64,000 nt of DNA from Kurthia huakuii LAM0618. Its GTDB lineage: Bacteria; Bacillota; Bacilli; Bacillales_A; Planococcaceae. The notes beneath the pieces were generated by a model. That model was not told the DNA's origin and did not search any database. It worked only from the letters and a program-made list of their open reading frames with translations. Numbering within the stretch: position 1 is the first letter of the stretch; the number at the start of each line of letters is the position of its first letter. Positions 35,466-45,124 of this stretch are shown here, in pieces. The stretch is taken from positions 186,001 to 250,000 of the forward strand of contig NZ_AYTB01000015.1 in assembly GCF_000505545.1 (NCBI RefSeq). Reading direction: 5' to 3'. Both the position numbers and the translations under genes were made by a program.

Positions 35466-35510
35466 AAAAAAGCTCCCGACTCGTTTAAATACGAGTTAGG
35501 AGCTTTTTTC
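35466..35510. terminator. Terminator between convergent genes
   Basis: Arms AAAAAGCTCC-(CG)-ACTCGT and ACGAGT-(TA)-GGAGCTTTTT around TTAAAT. Bidirectional. Confidence 0.8.
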
Positions 35511-36045
35511 AATTCATAAAAAATGGTAGGACGATGCCACCATATAAAAAGGCACCTAAAATGACATAGGCTGGGTGAAACTTTCGCATCATCAGTGCCC
35601 AATAGGCAACGATACCAATTAAGAGAAATTGTAACGTACCAATCGTTTGCAGGGAATCACGCGACATTTGGATAATAATGACGAACATCATCATCGCTAA
35701 AATTGGCTGAATTAGAAGTGTCATACCTTTAATAATCGGTGAAGCACGGTGTCTTTGCAAGAGATTCATTAACATAATAAGCAGCACAACTGTTGGCACA
35801 ATCGTTGCTGTTAGCGCAATGAGTACGCCGGCAAGTCCGTATGTATCATAGCCAACAAATGCGGCAATTTTTGTCGCAATGGGTCCCGGCAGTGCATTGC
35901 CAAGCGCGAGCACATTTGAAAATTCTTCATTCGTGAGCCATTTGTAGCGCTCGACAATTTCTTCATACATAAGCGGAATTGTGGAAGGACCACCGCCATA
36001 GCCTAAAATATTGGCGATAAAGAAGCCGATAAAGAGCTGAATCAT
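35509..36045 (-). CDS. Chromate transporter half, ChrA family (second gene)
   Basis: The 178-residue membrane protein has GYGGGPSTIPLMYEEIVERY and ALGNALPGPIATKIAAFVGY, the conserved half of the CHR family, and about five or six helices. Short ChrA proteins work as pairs, as YwrA/YwrB do in B. subtilis. The start overlaps the stop of the other half by 4 bases. Chromate efflux is the usual role, but the true substrate is unproven. Confidence 0.85.
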   Translation of the reverse strand: MIQLFIGFFIANILGYGGGPSTIPLMYEEIVERYKWLTNEEFSNVLALGNALPGPIATKIAAFVGYDTYGLAGVLIALTATIVPTVVLLIMLMNLLQRHRASPIIKGMTLLIQPILAMMMFVIIIQMSRDSLQTIGTLQFLLIGIVAYWALMMRKFHPAYVILGAFLYGGIVLPFFMN

Positions 36046-36599
36046 GACGAGCTCCCCCTTTTCAGTCGAGCGAGTAGTTTAAAGTGAACGGCCCCGTATG
36101 CTAAAAATAATAGCACCGCTACACCAGAATGAATATGTAATACTTCTAATAATATGAGTGCAAGTGCAAAGAATAACAGACTCGCGGCAATGCCAAGTCC
36201 TTGTAACGATTTTTTCGTAAACTGTAAGGCCATTTCTAGTAGCATCACGACAACAACAGGCATTACTGCTGCAATCATGCCGAGCACGACTTTTGAACCG
36301 CTAAGCCAGCCGACGATTGATAATAGCGCAATCATTAAAATCGAACTCGGAAAAATATGACAAATGATGCCCCAAATCGCGCCAGTGACACCATGAAGCC
36401 GATAGCCAAGATAGCCGGCCATTTTCGTTGCAATCGGCCCAGGCAGTGCATTCGCAATCGCCAATATTTCACTAAATTCATCATCGTCCATCCAATGATA
36501 GTTTTTCACAGCCTCATGACGGAAAAGTGGCATCACCGATGGACCGCCACCGAAGCCAAAAATGCCAGCTCGCAGCATCGCCAGTGATAATTCTTTCAT
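36042..36599 (-). CDS. Chromate transporter half, ChrA family (first gene)
   Basis: The 185-residue membrane protein has FGFGGGPSVMPLFRHEAVKNY and ALPGPIATKMAGYLGYRLHG, the matching motifs of the CHR half. It lies first in a two-gene operon with the second half and faces the opposite way in the membrane in known pairs. GGAGGCG precedes the ATG. Confidence 0.85.
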   Translation of the reverse strand: MKELSLAMLRAGIFGFGGGPSVMPLFRHEAVKNYHWMDDDEFSEILAIANALPGPIATKMAGYLGYRLHGVTGAIWGIICHIFPSSILMIALLSIVGWLSGSKVVLGMIAAVMPVVVVMLLEMALQFTKKSLQGLGIAASLLFFALALILLEVLHIHSGVAVLLFLAYGAVHFKLLARLKRGSSS

Positions 36600-36651
36600 G
36601 TATACGCCTCCTCTACATAGTATTTTACATGAACTGGAAATGAACGAACAG

Positions 36652-36688
36652 AAAAAAATCGGACAGCCTGTTGAAAGACTGTCCGATT
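36652..36688 (-). terminator. Terminator of the nucleoside transporter gene
   Basis: On the minus strand, arms AATCGGACAG and CTGTCCGATT are followed by a T-run. It starts just after the stop codon. Confidence 0.8.
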
Positions 36689-36693
36689 CCTCA

Positions 36694-37875
36694 TTAAAGG
36701 AATAAACCTACTAATGTCGCTGTGAAAATCGATACTAATGTAGCAGCTAATAAGATTTTCAAGCCATTTTTTGATACGATGGCAGCTTTTTCGCCACTAA
36801 TTGCTTGCATTGAGCCTGCGATAATACCGATTGAGCTAAAGTTTGCAAAACTAATTAAGAATACCGATACAATCCCAACTGTTTTTTCAGAAAGCTCTGG
36901 CATATGTTCTCTAAATTGTAGCATGGCGACAAATTCGTTTGTTGCTAATTTTGTCCCCATCGTTTGACCTGCCACTAAAATATCTTGTGCAGGGATACCC
37001 ATCAGCCACGCAATTGGCGCGAAGATATAGCCAAGTACTTCTGTAAACGAAATGCCGATAACAGCGTTGAATACGCCATCGATTAACGCCATTAAACCAA
37101 CATAGGCAATTAACATAGCACCAACGATGAGCGCTACTTTACCGCCATCTAAGGCCCCGATTGAAATTGCTTCAAATAATGATTTTGCAGGAGAAGCATC
37201 TTTCACGTCTACTTTTTCTTCATCTTTTTCGACATCTGGCGCAATAATAATGCCAATAATTAAACTTGTTAACGCATTTAACGCCATAGCGCCAAGTACA
37301 TATTGTGCAGGAAGCATCGTAATGTATGAAGCCATAATCGATGCAGACACAGAAGCCATTGAAGCAATGGAAATAACGATGACTTTGTTGGCATCCATTT
37401 TCAAAATTTGCGCTTTAATTGCTAGTAAACCTTCAGATTGACCAAAGAAGATATTGTTGATCGCATGGAATGTTTTAACCGGCGATACCCCTGTGATTTT
37501 TGATAAAAATCCACCGACGTATTTAATTAATAAAGGGAGGACGCGAATATACGTCAAAATCGATAGTAGCATCGATGTGAAAATAATAATTAATAGCACG
37601 TTAATGAAAAATGGCGAACCACCTTCTGGAATCCAACCGTCTACAACGAATGAAATTCCTTCCCGACCATAATTAATAACGGTTGTAATGCCGTTACTTA
37701 CTGATTCGATTACTGTTAACCCAATTGACGTTTTAAACATAATTAACGTCAAAATGATTTGCAGCACGAACATAATACCGACCGCTTTGAAATCAATTGC
37801 TTTGCGGTTGTTACTCATTAGGTAAGCAGCGCCTAATACGACAGCTAAACCTAAAATTCCGATTAAAATAGACAT
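36694..37875 (-). CDS. Concentrative nucleoside transporter, NupC family
   Basis: The 393-residue membrane protein has the CNT signatures FFGQSEGLLAIKAQI, SASIMASYITMLPAQYVLGA, GTKLATNEFVAML and FANFSSIGIIAGS, which hold the nucleoside and sodium/proton sites. It imports nucleosides. It is a single gene with its own terminator. It could equally be named NupC or YutK-like, and the nucleoside preference is unknown. Confidence 0.9.
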   Translation of the reverse strand: MSILIGILGLAVVLGAAYLMSNNRKAIDFKAVGIMFVLQIILTLIMFKTSIGLTVIESVSNGITTVINYGREGISFVVDGWIPEGGSPFFINVLLIIIFTSMLLSILTYIRVLPLLIKYVGGFLSKITGVSPVKTFHAINNIFFGQSEGLLAIKAQILKMDANKVIVISIASMASVSASIMASYITMLPAQYVLGAMALNALTSLIIGIIIAPDVEKDEEKVDVKDASPAKSLFEAISIGALDGGKVALIVGAMLIAYVGLMALIDGVFNAVIGISFTEVLGYIFAPIAWLMGIPAQDILVAGQTMGTKLATNEFVAMLQFREHMPELSEKTVGIVSVFLISFANFSSIGIIAGSMQAISGEKAAIVSKNGLKILLAATLVSIFTATLVGLFL

Positions 37876-38034
37876 GTTGATACCTCAATTTAATTTTTGT
37901 GAAATGCTTCATCTATTATCGTAGAGGTACGGACCTTAACTTTCAAGTATTTAGTATAAATTTGATAAAAGTAAAATTTTTTAATAAATAAGCGCTATTT
38001 TAAATAGTGTTTATTTTCAGTTAACAGTAAGGCG

Positions 38035-38529
38035 TTACGGTAAATCGATCGATTGATTTATATCTTTAGACGGTTGCACTTTTTCGTCATTTCCGACAAC
38101 TTTTTTCACGAAATTATAGACGTTTTTAGCCATGGATCCGGTTTCCCAATACTCAGCAGATTCGGCATGAACTTTAATTAATGTCAATCGTGGATCGGTA
38201 TAATCTATATCGAATATTTTCGTGTAAGCAGCATTCCAAAATTCTTTTTTACGTGCTTCGTCGTCTACAAATTCTGCCGTACCACTCACCGAAGCATAGG
38301 ATTTTCCTGCAATGGAGACATTTACTTGATTATGAACATGAATTTCATCATATTTGTCTGTATCAGTACGTGTTAGTAACCAAATATCCCCATCAAATTC
38401 AACTTTTTGCAATTGCATTGGACGCGATACGAGGCGCCCATCTTGCTGCTGGGTTACAAGCATCGCAATATCGGCATCCTCAATAATTTTCGTTAATGTT
38501 TTCATAATTTGCTGTTGTTCGTTTTGCAT
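38035..38529 (-). CDS. Pyridoxamine-phosphate-oxidase-like general stress protein
   Basis: The 164-residue protein (ATG 38529, AAGGAG upstream) has DADIAMLVTQQQDGRLVSRP, FDGDIWLLTRTDTDKYDEI and NVSIAGKSYASVSGTAEFVDD, the split-barrel flavin-binding pattern of general stress protein 26 (YdaG-like). The longer upstream reading to 38700 overlaps the cardiolipin synthase gene and is unlikely. Probably flavin- or haem-binding. The substrate is unknown. Confidence 0.85.
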   Translation of the reverse strand: MQNEQQQIMKTLTKIIEDADIAMLVTQQQDGRLVSRPMQLQKVEFDGDIWLLTRTDTDKYDEIHVHNQVNVSIAGKSYASVSGTAEFVDDEARKKEFWNAAYTKIFDIDYTDPRLTLIKVHAESAEYWETGSMAKNVYNFVKKVVGNDEKVQPSKDINQSIDLP

Positions 38530-38632
38530 AGTGAAAAACTCCTTTATTTTTCGTCTTATATTCATTGTGCCCGGTAAACAGTGAAATAAACAAAAAAAGA
38601 AACCGCACCGTAGGACGATTTCTTTGAAAAGG

Positions 38633-40096
38633 TTATAAAATAGGCGATAGCATACGCGATACAGATTCTTTAAATTTAATCCATAGGGAGCGTGCTTCAT
38701 AGGATTCTTTTGTCATTTCTATACAAACTTCTAAATCTTTATGGAACATATCAGCTAATTCTTTTGTTATCTTTTCATTGTAAATAAAGCCATTCACTTC
38801 AAAATTTAAACGGAAACTACGATTATCAACATTCGCTGTACCAACCGAGGCGATTTGGTCATCAATCAGCACAACTTTGGAATGAATAAAGCCATTGCCA
38901 TAATGATATACTTTCGCACCAGATTCCATTAAATCACCTGCATAAGAGCACGTCGCCATATAGACAAATGGATGGTCAGGCTTATCAGGAATCATAATGC
39001 GTACATCAATGCCTGATAAGACAGCAATGCGTACTGCTTCTAGGAATGCATCATCTGGAATAAAGTAGGGAGATTGAATATAAACATAGCGTTTTGCTTG
39101 TAAAATCATTTTAATATAGCTGTTTTCAATATTTGCATGATGCGTATCAGGTCCACTAGAAACAATTTGCATCGCCACGTCTCCTGTAATGTCATGCGCA
39201 GGGAAATAGTGCGTTGCAAATGCGAGATTAAGCGAGTTTCCGGCTTGATTCCAGTCCATCATAAAGCGCGCTTGTAAGGCGTGAACAGCAGCACCTTGAA
39301 TGCGCATATGAGTGTCCCGCCAATAGCCGAACTTTTTATCGAGTCCTAAATATTCATCGCCGACATTAAAGCCACCGAGATAGCCAATTTGTCCATCAAT
39401 GACAACAATTTTTCGGTGGTTTCGATAATTCATTCGAGGATTGATGAGTGGTAAAATCGATGGAAAAAATACTTCTACTTCGCCACCTGCATCCAATAAT
39501 TTTTTAAAATGCCGTTTGCGTACATTACGCGAGCCAAGCGCATCATATAAAATGCGCACTTCAACACCGGCTTTCGCACGTTCGGTTAAGGCGTCAACGA
39601 TTTGTTGGCCGATGCCATCTAATTTGAAGATGTAATATTGCACATGAATATGATCATTTGCACGTGAAATATCTCGCAGTAAGGAGTCAAACTTATCACG
39701 GCCATCATCGAACAGTTCAACATGGTTGTTTTTCGTTACTACTGCGTCATTTGTTTGTAAATTCATGTGGATTAATTCACGTGCATTGTCGACATTTTCG
39801 ATGTTTAAGCCATCTTGTAGGACACGACGTTTTTGATCGTCAATCATTTCTTGAATACCGATGCTTTTCTTTGGTATCCATCGCTGCATATGTTTTTGGC
39901 GCAACGGTTTACCAATCAGTAAGTATAAAATGAAACCGACATATGGTAAGAAGAATAGCACGAAAATCCAAGCCCACGCCGCAGAAGGTTTTTTACGCTC
40001 TAAAAAGATAATGGTAATGGCGAGAATAATATTAATCGCTAGGAGCGTCGCACTTAACGCGCCTGATTTAAAAAAATACGTGAAAAAATACGTCAA
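38633..40096 (-). CDS. cls: Cardiolipin synthase
   Basis: The 487-residue protein has two N-terminal membrane helices (about 12-31 and 38-62) and two phospholipase D motifs: His227-x-Lys229 with D in NHRKIVVIDGQIGYLGG, and His405-x-Lys407 in FIHSKVVLIDDQIASVGTAN. It joins two phosphatidylglycerol molecules to give cardiolipin and glycerol. Full-length and apparently intact. Confidence 0.94.
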   Translation of the reverse strand: MTYFFTYFFKSGALSATLLAINIILAITIIFLERKKPSAAWAWIFVLFFLPYVGFILYLLIGKPLRQKHMQRWIPKKSIGIQEMIDDQKRRVLQDGLNIENVDNARELIHMNLQTNDAVVTKNNHVELFDDGRDKFDSLLRDISRANDHIHVQYYIFKLDGIGQQIVDALTERAKAGVEVRILYDALGSRNVRKRHFKKLLDAGGEVEVFFPSILPLINPRMNYRNHRKIVVIDGQIGYLGGFNVGDEYLGLDKKFGYWRDTHMRIQGAAVHALQARFMMDWNQAGNSLNLAFATHYFPAHDITGDVAMQIVSSGPDTHHANIENSYIKMILQAKRYVYIQSPYFIPDDAFLEAVRIAVLSGIDVRIMIPDKPDHPFVYMATCSYAGDLMESGAKVYHYGNGFIHSKVVLIDDQIASVGTANVDNRSFRLNFEVNGFIYNEKITKELADMFHKDLEVCIEMTKESYEARSLWIKFKESVSRMLSPIL

Positions 40097-40224
40097 TATG
40101 TCACATCCTTTAATGTGTAGTGTTATTGCATAACTCTATTTTAACAGGAACTATGCAAATTGGAAAAAAACAATAGGTTTTAGTGAGCATGATTGAGGAA
40201 AAATAGTACGAAAGGGGTGAAATA

Positions 40225-40494
40225 ATGAAAATTTTTAAATATCCAGTGCGCGTCAATAAACGAGAGGCGGTAAAGTTACCACTCGGAGCCAAACCACTAT
40301 CGATTGCCTTTCAATATGACCAAGTATATATTTACGCGCTAGTGGACCCAAACGAATTACAGACGGAGCCTTTTGATATACTCGTCGCAGGAACAGGGGA
40401 GCCATTACCAGCCGATATTGCGACGTTTAGTTATTTGAACACGATTCAAATGTTTGACCAACAATGGAATTTGCACGGGTTTTACAAAAAATAA
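40225..40494 (+). CDS. Small protein, DUF7352-like
   Basis: The 89-residue protein begins MKIFKYPVRVNKREAVKLPL and has GAKPLSIAFQYDQVYIYALVDP and ILVAGTGEPL. This W/FKYP..., LP.GA...; ALVDP; GTGxP order resembles the DUF7352 family, often found in phages and accessory DNA. AAAGGGGTG precedes the ATG. Function unknown. It stands alone. Confidence 0.55.
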   Translation: MKIFKYPVRVNKREAVKLPLGAKPLSIAFQYDQVYIYALVDPNELQTEPFDILVAGTGEPLPADIATFSYLNTIQMFDQQWNLHGFYKK

Positions 40495-40614
40495 TGGCAA
40501 TAAGTAAAATGACCTTATTTTAAAATAGAAAATTAGGCGTACATACCGATGTAGTTTTGGTAGTATTCCCATATAATAATGAAAGTATGTTCATATGAAT
40601 GTACATTATCCTTT

Positions 40615-40649
40615 AAAAAAGACACCCGACGCCTGGGTGTCTTTTTTTT
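40615..40649 (+). terminator. Intrinsic terminator
   Basis: Arms AAAAAGACACCC and GGGTGTCTTTTT around GACGCCT. It ends the rightward gene at 40225. Confidence 0.75.
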
Positions 40650-40664
40650 GATTTGATTACAACG

Positions 40665-40696
40665 AAAAAAAGTCGTGCCTAGTAGACACGACTTTT
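40665..40696 (-). terminator. Terminator of the MFS transporter gene
   Basis: On the minus strand, arms AAAAGTCGTG and CACGACTTTT followed by a T-run. Confidence 0.75.
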
Positions 40697-40700
40697 GACT

Positions 40701-42167
40701 TTATTGTGAAATGGTTTTAGAAGAGGTAGATGTTTCTAGCTCGATATCAGGTGCTTCTTCATGCCACCATAAGGCATCTTCGGGATCTTGTTTCATAACT
40801 TCGCGTACTTCTTTTTTTGATTCAACTGTCGGGTATGAACCTTTTAAAGCACGACCAGATGTTTGAACGAATAACGCACTAAAGACAATGAGACCAATGA
40901 CACTAATGGCTGCTAAATAGTACGCTGGCGCAAGTGGGTCACCTGTAACATGGACTAAATAAGAAGAAACAAGTGGTGTTGTACCACCAAAAATAGAAAC
41001 GGAAATGTTAAATGTTAATGCCAGTGCACGGTAACGAACATCTGAGAAAAAGAGACTTGGTAGAAGTGATGGCAGTGTTCCTTCGTAGAAACTTAAGAGG
41101 AAACCTAATAAAAATACGCCAGCAAAAATAAAACCAATACTACCGATGCCCATTAACATAAAGGCGGGAATGGCTAAAAATGTTAGACCGACAAGCCCCA
41201 TTTGCACGACACGCTTGTTCCCGAACTTATCACTCATACGGCCAAAGAATAAAGCGAGTGGCATCATTAAGACCATCGTAATTAATAAAATAATTAAACT
41301 TGTCGTGTTATCAATACCAATGACTTCGGTTAAATACGATGGCATATAAGACAACACCATATAGTTTGTAATATTAAAGAACGCGACAATGACGACACTT
41401 AATAACATATCTTTTTTGTAATGTTTTAAAATTTCTTTAAATGTTAACGGTTCTTCATCACTTTCTTGTTGTGTTTGTTCCATTTCTTCAAAGATAGGCG
41501 ATTCGTCTAAATGGCGACGTAAATACAAGCCGATAAGACCAATTGGTGCCGCAATGAAGAAAGGAATACGCCAGCCCCATGCAAGCATTTGAGCATCTGA
41601 GAGAACGAGTGTTAAAATGGTAACTAGACCTGAAGCGGCAATAAAACCAGATAATGAACCGATTTCTAAACCACTACCAAGCATCCCACGTTTTTTATCG
41701 GGAGATGATTCAGCAATATAGACCATCGCGCCTGAGTACTCCCCACCAGTAGAGAAACCTTGAATCATACGGGCTACTAATAATAAAATAGGTGCCCAAA
41801 TGCCGATTTGCTCATACGTAGGTAATAAACCGATTAATAATGTAGCAATTGCCATAATGATAATCGTTGTACTTAAGACAATTTTACGACCGTATTTATC
41901 GCCGATCTTACCAAAGAAAATACCGCCAATCGGACGGACTAAGAACGCTACGGCAAACGTAGCGAATGTAAAGACTAACTGGAGACTGCTATTGTCAACG
42001 CCTGCGAAAAACAATTGACTAATAATAACAGCTAAGTACGCGTACAGACCGAAATCAAACCATTCCATCGCGTTTCCTATACCGGTAGCGATGACGGCTT
42101 TTCGTGCCTTTTTGGAACTCACAATATTAATATCTTGTGGCTCCATATCTAAATTGGGTTGTTGCAT
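40701..42167 (-). CDS. MFS transporter, metabolite:H+ symporter family (ProP-like)
   Basis: The 488-residue protein has 12 predicted helices and the MHS family marks [35 protein letters not shown], and [24 protein letters not shown]. Relatives carry osmolytes, citrate, shikimate or ketoglutarate. The substrate is unknown. The start is uncertain: ATG 42167 is preferred because the longer reading has no ribosome binding site, but AGGAG is rather far (about 13 bases). Divergent from the amino-acid ABC operon. Confidence 0.85.
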   Translation of the reverse strand: MQQPNLDMEPQDINIVSSKKARKAVIATGIGNAMEWFDFGLYAYLAVIISQLFFAGVDNSSLQLVFTFATFAVAFLVRPIGGIFFGKIGDKYGRKIVLSTTIIIMAIATLLIGLLPTYEQIGIWAPILLLVARMIQGFSTGGEYSGAMVYIAESSPDKKRGMLGSGLEIGSLSGFIAASGLVTILTLVLSDAQMLAWGWRIPFFIAAPIGLIGLYLRRHLDESPIFEEMEQTQQESDEEPLTFKEILKHYKKDMLLSVVIVAFFNITNYMVLSYMPSYLTEVIGIDNTTSLIILLITMVLMMPLALFFGRMSDKFGNKRVVQMGLVGLTFLAIPAFMLMGIGSIGFIFAGVFLLGFLLSFYEGTLPSLLPSLFFSDVRYRALALTFNISVSIFGGTTPLVSSYLVHVTGDPLAPAYYLAAISVIGLIVFSALFVQTSGRALKGSYPTVESKKEVREVMKQDPEDALWWHEEAPDIELETSTSSKTISQ

Positions 42168-42412
42168 ATTCTCTAAACAGCTCCTTTTGGGTTTGCTATT
42201 TTCGAGGATTGCAAAAGATATGTAGTGCATAAAATTGTTGGAAATAAAATAGCGGAAAAGAAAAACAACAATCTCAATCTTTTAAATCCTGATTTTGTTG
42301 TCGACAAAATATAGTTACTCGAGGTTGTTCGTATGTAGTAAAAAATTTTTTACGTGAACAATATATAGTATTCCCGTAGAATTTTTTTTGAAACATAAAA
42401 TATAAAAGTTTT

Positions 42413-42427
42413 TATTTTCAGAAAAAT
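42413..42427 (+). promoter_or_regulatory. CodY-like box
   Basis: TATTTTCAGAAAAAT matches the CodY consensus AATTTTCWGAAAATT at 13 of 15 positions. It lies between the MFS gene and the amino-acid ABC operon, either of which is a normal kind of CodY target. AT-rich surroundings raise the chance of a random match. Confidence 0.45.
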
Positions 42428-42556
42428 TTTTATATTTTCATTATATAGTAGAAAAAACGATTTCATTTCATAAAAGATAATGTTTTTAATGAAAATATGT
42501 TTAAATTATGAAGGGAAAGGTTAAATAATTAATGTACTTTTCATATTCTTCTCTTT

Positions 42557-42588
42557 GACCCTCAGTGGAAACGCTGAGGGACTTTTTT
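42557..42588 (+). terminator. Leader terminator upstream of the amino-acid ABC operon
   Basis: Arms CCCTCAG and CTGAGGG around TGGAAACG, then ACTTTTTT. No rightward gene precedes it, so it must end a leader transcript or a small RNA. It lies 127 bases before the first ABC gene. Confidence 0.65.
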
Positions 42589-42714
42589 ATGCGTAAAAAT
42601 AAATTTTAAAAAAGTCTTGTTTAATTCATAGTAATATTATATACTTTGTTTAATTTAAAACCTATCAGAATTATAGGAATTAAGAAATTATACATAAGCA
42701 GGGAGATGGAATAG

Positions 42715-43569
42715 ATGAAAAAACGTAAATTTTTCGGATTAGCAGCAGGGTTTGTATTAGCAGGTGTACTTGCAGGATGCGGTACTTCAGATGACAAAGG
42801 GCAAGCAGCTGAAGAAGGCGTACAAGTTGTCAAAGTAGCATATGATCAGGCGAGCAAACCGATGACTTACACAGATGACAACGGCAATGCGACGGGTTAT
42901 GACGTAGAAGTTATGAAATTAGTAGATGAAAAGTTAAAAGATTATCAATTTGAATATGTTGGCACATCAAGCGACGATTTACTTATTGGCGTTGAACAAG
43001 GAAAGTTTCCTGTTGGTGTAAAAAATGCCTTCGTTACAGAAGAACGTCAAGCGAAGTTTTTATTCCCTAAAGAATACTTAGGATTAAGTAGCATCGGTTT
43101 AGTAGTAAAAACAGCGGATAAAAAGATTGATTCTCTAGAAAAATTTGCAGATAAAGGTTATACATTAGCACCGATTGCTGCAAACAATGCGCAATATACA
43201 GTCGTAAAAGAATACAATGATGCGCATCCAGACAATCCGGTCAAACTAAAAGCCGGCGATGAGTTTTTAGTAGATGTTGTGCAATGGGTCAATGAAGGAC
43301 GTGCAAATGGTGGCGTGACGATTGAAGGAATTTTTGAGCAGCAAGTTGTGAGCGAAAAAGGACCATACCATAACTTGAAAAACGATGTTGTTTACAATGA
43401 GTTTGGCGTTATTAAAACATGGCCCTTATTCAACAAGAAGCAACAAACATTGGCTGATGAATATGACAAAGCGATTAAAGAATTACGCGACGAAGGTAAA
43501 TTAGCGCAGTTAAGCGAAGAATTTTATGGTCGCGATTTGTTTAAAGTATTAGATAAAGCCGAGCGCTAA
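42715..43569 (+). CDS. Amino-acid ABC transporter substrate-binding lipoprotein
   Basis: The 284-residue protein has a signal peptide with lipobox VLAGC (Cys at about 22) and the family 3 binding-protein core: KPMTYTDDNGNATGYDVEVMKLV, GVEQGKFPVGVKNAFVTEERQAKF. It most resembles the TcyJ/TcyK cystine group, but the ligand is a guess. GGGAG precedes the ATG. First of three genes with two permeases. Confidence 0.88.
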   Translation: MKKRKFFGLAAGFVLAGVLAGCGTSDDKGQAAEEGVQVVKVAYDQASKPMTYTDDNGNATGYDVEVMKLVDEKLKDYQFEYVGTSSDDLLIGVEQGKFPVGVKNAFVTEERQAKFLFPKEYLGLSSIGLVVKTADKKIDSLEKFADKGYTLAPIAANNAQYTVVKEYNDAHPDNPVKLKAGDEFLVDVVQWVNEGRANGGVTIEGIFEQQVVSEKGPYHNLKNDVVYNEFGVIKTWPLFNKKQQTLADEYDKAIKELRDEGKLAQLSEEFYGRDLFKVLDKAER

Positions 43570-43638
43570 TCTATGAAAAGGATTGTTAAACATCTAGAGG
43601 TAATCCTTTTCTATCTATACATATAAGAAGGTGAAGAC

Positions 43639-44370
43639 ATGGATAAATATTTTGACAGTAGTTACTTATGGAATGCATTTCCGCAATTATTACCCTTTTT
43701 AGGGGTCACCTTTCTAGTAGTTGGCTCATCGATTGTGCTTGGTATTCTATTTGCCGTTTTATTAGTGGCGATGAAGCTCGGAAAATCAAAATTTTTACGA
43801 GCACTAGCAAATGGCTATACGACCATTATTCGTTGTACACCATCGATTGTGCTGTTGTTTTTAATTTACTATGGCGTACCGGCGCTGTTTGCAATCGTGA
43901 ACATTGATTTACAAAACGTCCATTCAGCCGTCTTTGTCATCATTACATTTACGCTGCAATTTACAGCGATGATGTCAGAAATTATGCGTGGTGCTTACTT
44001 AGCGGTAGATAAAGGGCAATATGAAGCGGCTGTCAGCGTCGGTTTATCGCCATTTCAAGCGTATCGCCGCATTATCGTGCCACAAGCTTTTGTTGTCGCA
44101 TTACCGAATATCGGCAATGGCGTGATTATTTTGCTACAAGAAGGCTCATTAGCATATACAATTGGTTTAATTGACATTGTCGGTAAAGCGAATCTGATGA
44201 TCGGTGCGAATATGAATGCCCATGCGCTAGAAATTTATTTAGCACTGGCCGCGATTTATTGGGTACTATCGATTACTATTGAAAAAATCTTTAGTGGCTT
44301 AGAAAAAACGTTTAGCAAAGGAAAAAAAACATTGGATACAGCGTATACGCGTAAAAAGGAGGCGGCCTAA
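43639..44370 (+). CDS. Amino-acid ABC transporter permease 1
   Basis: The 243-residue protein has about five helices and the family 3 permease marks RCTPSIVLLFLIYYGVP and the EAA-type loop GQYEAAVSVGLSPFQAYRRIIVPQAF, which docks on an ATPase. Ends one base before the second permease gene. Similar to the TcyL/TcyM pair. Confidence 0.9.
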   Translation: MDKYFDSSYLWNAFPQLLPFLGVTFLVVGSSIVLGILFAVLLVAMKLGKSKFLRALANGYTTIIRCTPSIVLLFLIYYGVPALFAIVNIDLQNVHSAVFVIITFTLQFTAMMSEIMRGAYLAVDKGQYEAAVSVGLSPFQAYRRIIVPQAFVVALPNIGNGVIILLQEGSLAYTIGLIDIVGKANLMIGANMNAHALEIYLALAAIYWVLSITIEKIFSGLEKTFSKGKKTLDTAYTRKKEAA

Positions 44371-45078
44371 ATGCAATCAAGTTTTAATAGTGAATTTCTA
44401 GGAGAAGCGATTCGCGTTGCGTTGCTCGGCCTTCCTGTGACGATCGGCGTGACCGTTGTCGCCTTACTAATTTCGCTTCCATTAAGTTTTTTCTTAGCGA
44501 CACTTCGCGTGCACAATATTCCGGTTATTTCACAGCTCATTCGCGTTTACGTATCATTTGTGCGCGGCACGCCAATTCTAATTCAAATTTTCATTATTTA
44601 TAGTAGTATTCCATTAATGTTGAAAATTATTTTTGAAAAATACCATATCCCATACGATATTTATAGCATTCATCCGATTTGGTATGCCTTTATTATTTTT
44701 ACGTTCAGTACAACGGCGCTGCTTATCGAAGTATTTCGCTCGGCGCTCGGTACCGTTGATAAAGGACAAATCGAAGCGGCCTATGCGGTTGGCATGACGA
44801 CTTTCCAAGCCTACCGTCAAATTATTATTCCACAAATGCTAGTAGCTGCGATGCCAAACATTACGAATAATGTGATTAATTTAATTAAAGCAACGTCACT
44901 TGGTTATGCGCTGTCACTACCTGAAATTACGTTAAATGTAAAAGTAGCTGCCAATGCAGGCTATAATTATTTAGAAGCGTATGTTGTTATTTTCATCATA
45001 TACTTATTATTATGTAGCACCGTTGAGTACGGCTTGAAACGCTATGAACAGCATTTGACGCGCTATAAATTAGCTTAA
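44371..45078 (+). CDS. Amino-acid ABC transporter permease 2
   Basis: The 235-residue protein has SFVRGTPILIQIFIIYSSIP and the docking loop GQIEAAYAVGMTTFQAYRQI. It forms a heterodimer with permease 1. It is followed by a terminator and not by the usual ATPase gene, so the energising subunit must come from elsewhere. Confidence 0.9.
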   Translation: MQSSFNSEFLGEAIRVALLGLPVTIGVTVVALLISLPLSFFLATLRVHNIPVISQLIRVYVSFVRGTPILIQIFIIYSSIPLMLKIIFEKYHIPYDIYSIHPIWYAFIIFTFSTTALLIEVFRSALGTVDKGQIEAAYAVGMTTFQAYRQIIIPQMLVAAMPNITNNVINLIKATSLGYALSLPEITLNVKVAANAGYNYLEAYVVIFIIYLLLCSTVEYGLKRYEQHLTRYKLA

Positions 45079-45081
45079 TGT

Positions 45082-45118
45082 GAAAAACCACTTCCAATGT
45101 TGTCGGGAGTGGTTTTTT
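45082..45118. terminator. Terminator between the ABC operon and the TetR gene
   Basis: Arms AAAACCACT and AGTGGTTTT, then T-run, with A-run on the other side. Confidence 0.75.
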
Positions 45119-45124
45119 GAATTG

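Larger units (their letters stand above)
42231..42714. other. AT-rich divergent regulatory region, no gene
   Basis: Very AT-rich, with no open frame worth calling. It holds a CodY-like box (42413-42427), ATATAGTA-type repeats at about 42310, 42364 and 42442, and a free-standing terminator hairpin at 42557-42588 upstream of the ABC operon. Confidence 0.6.
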
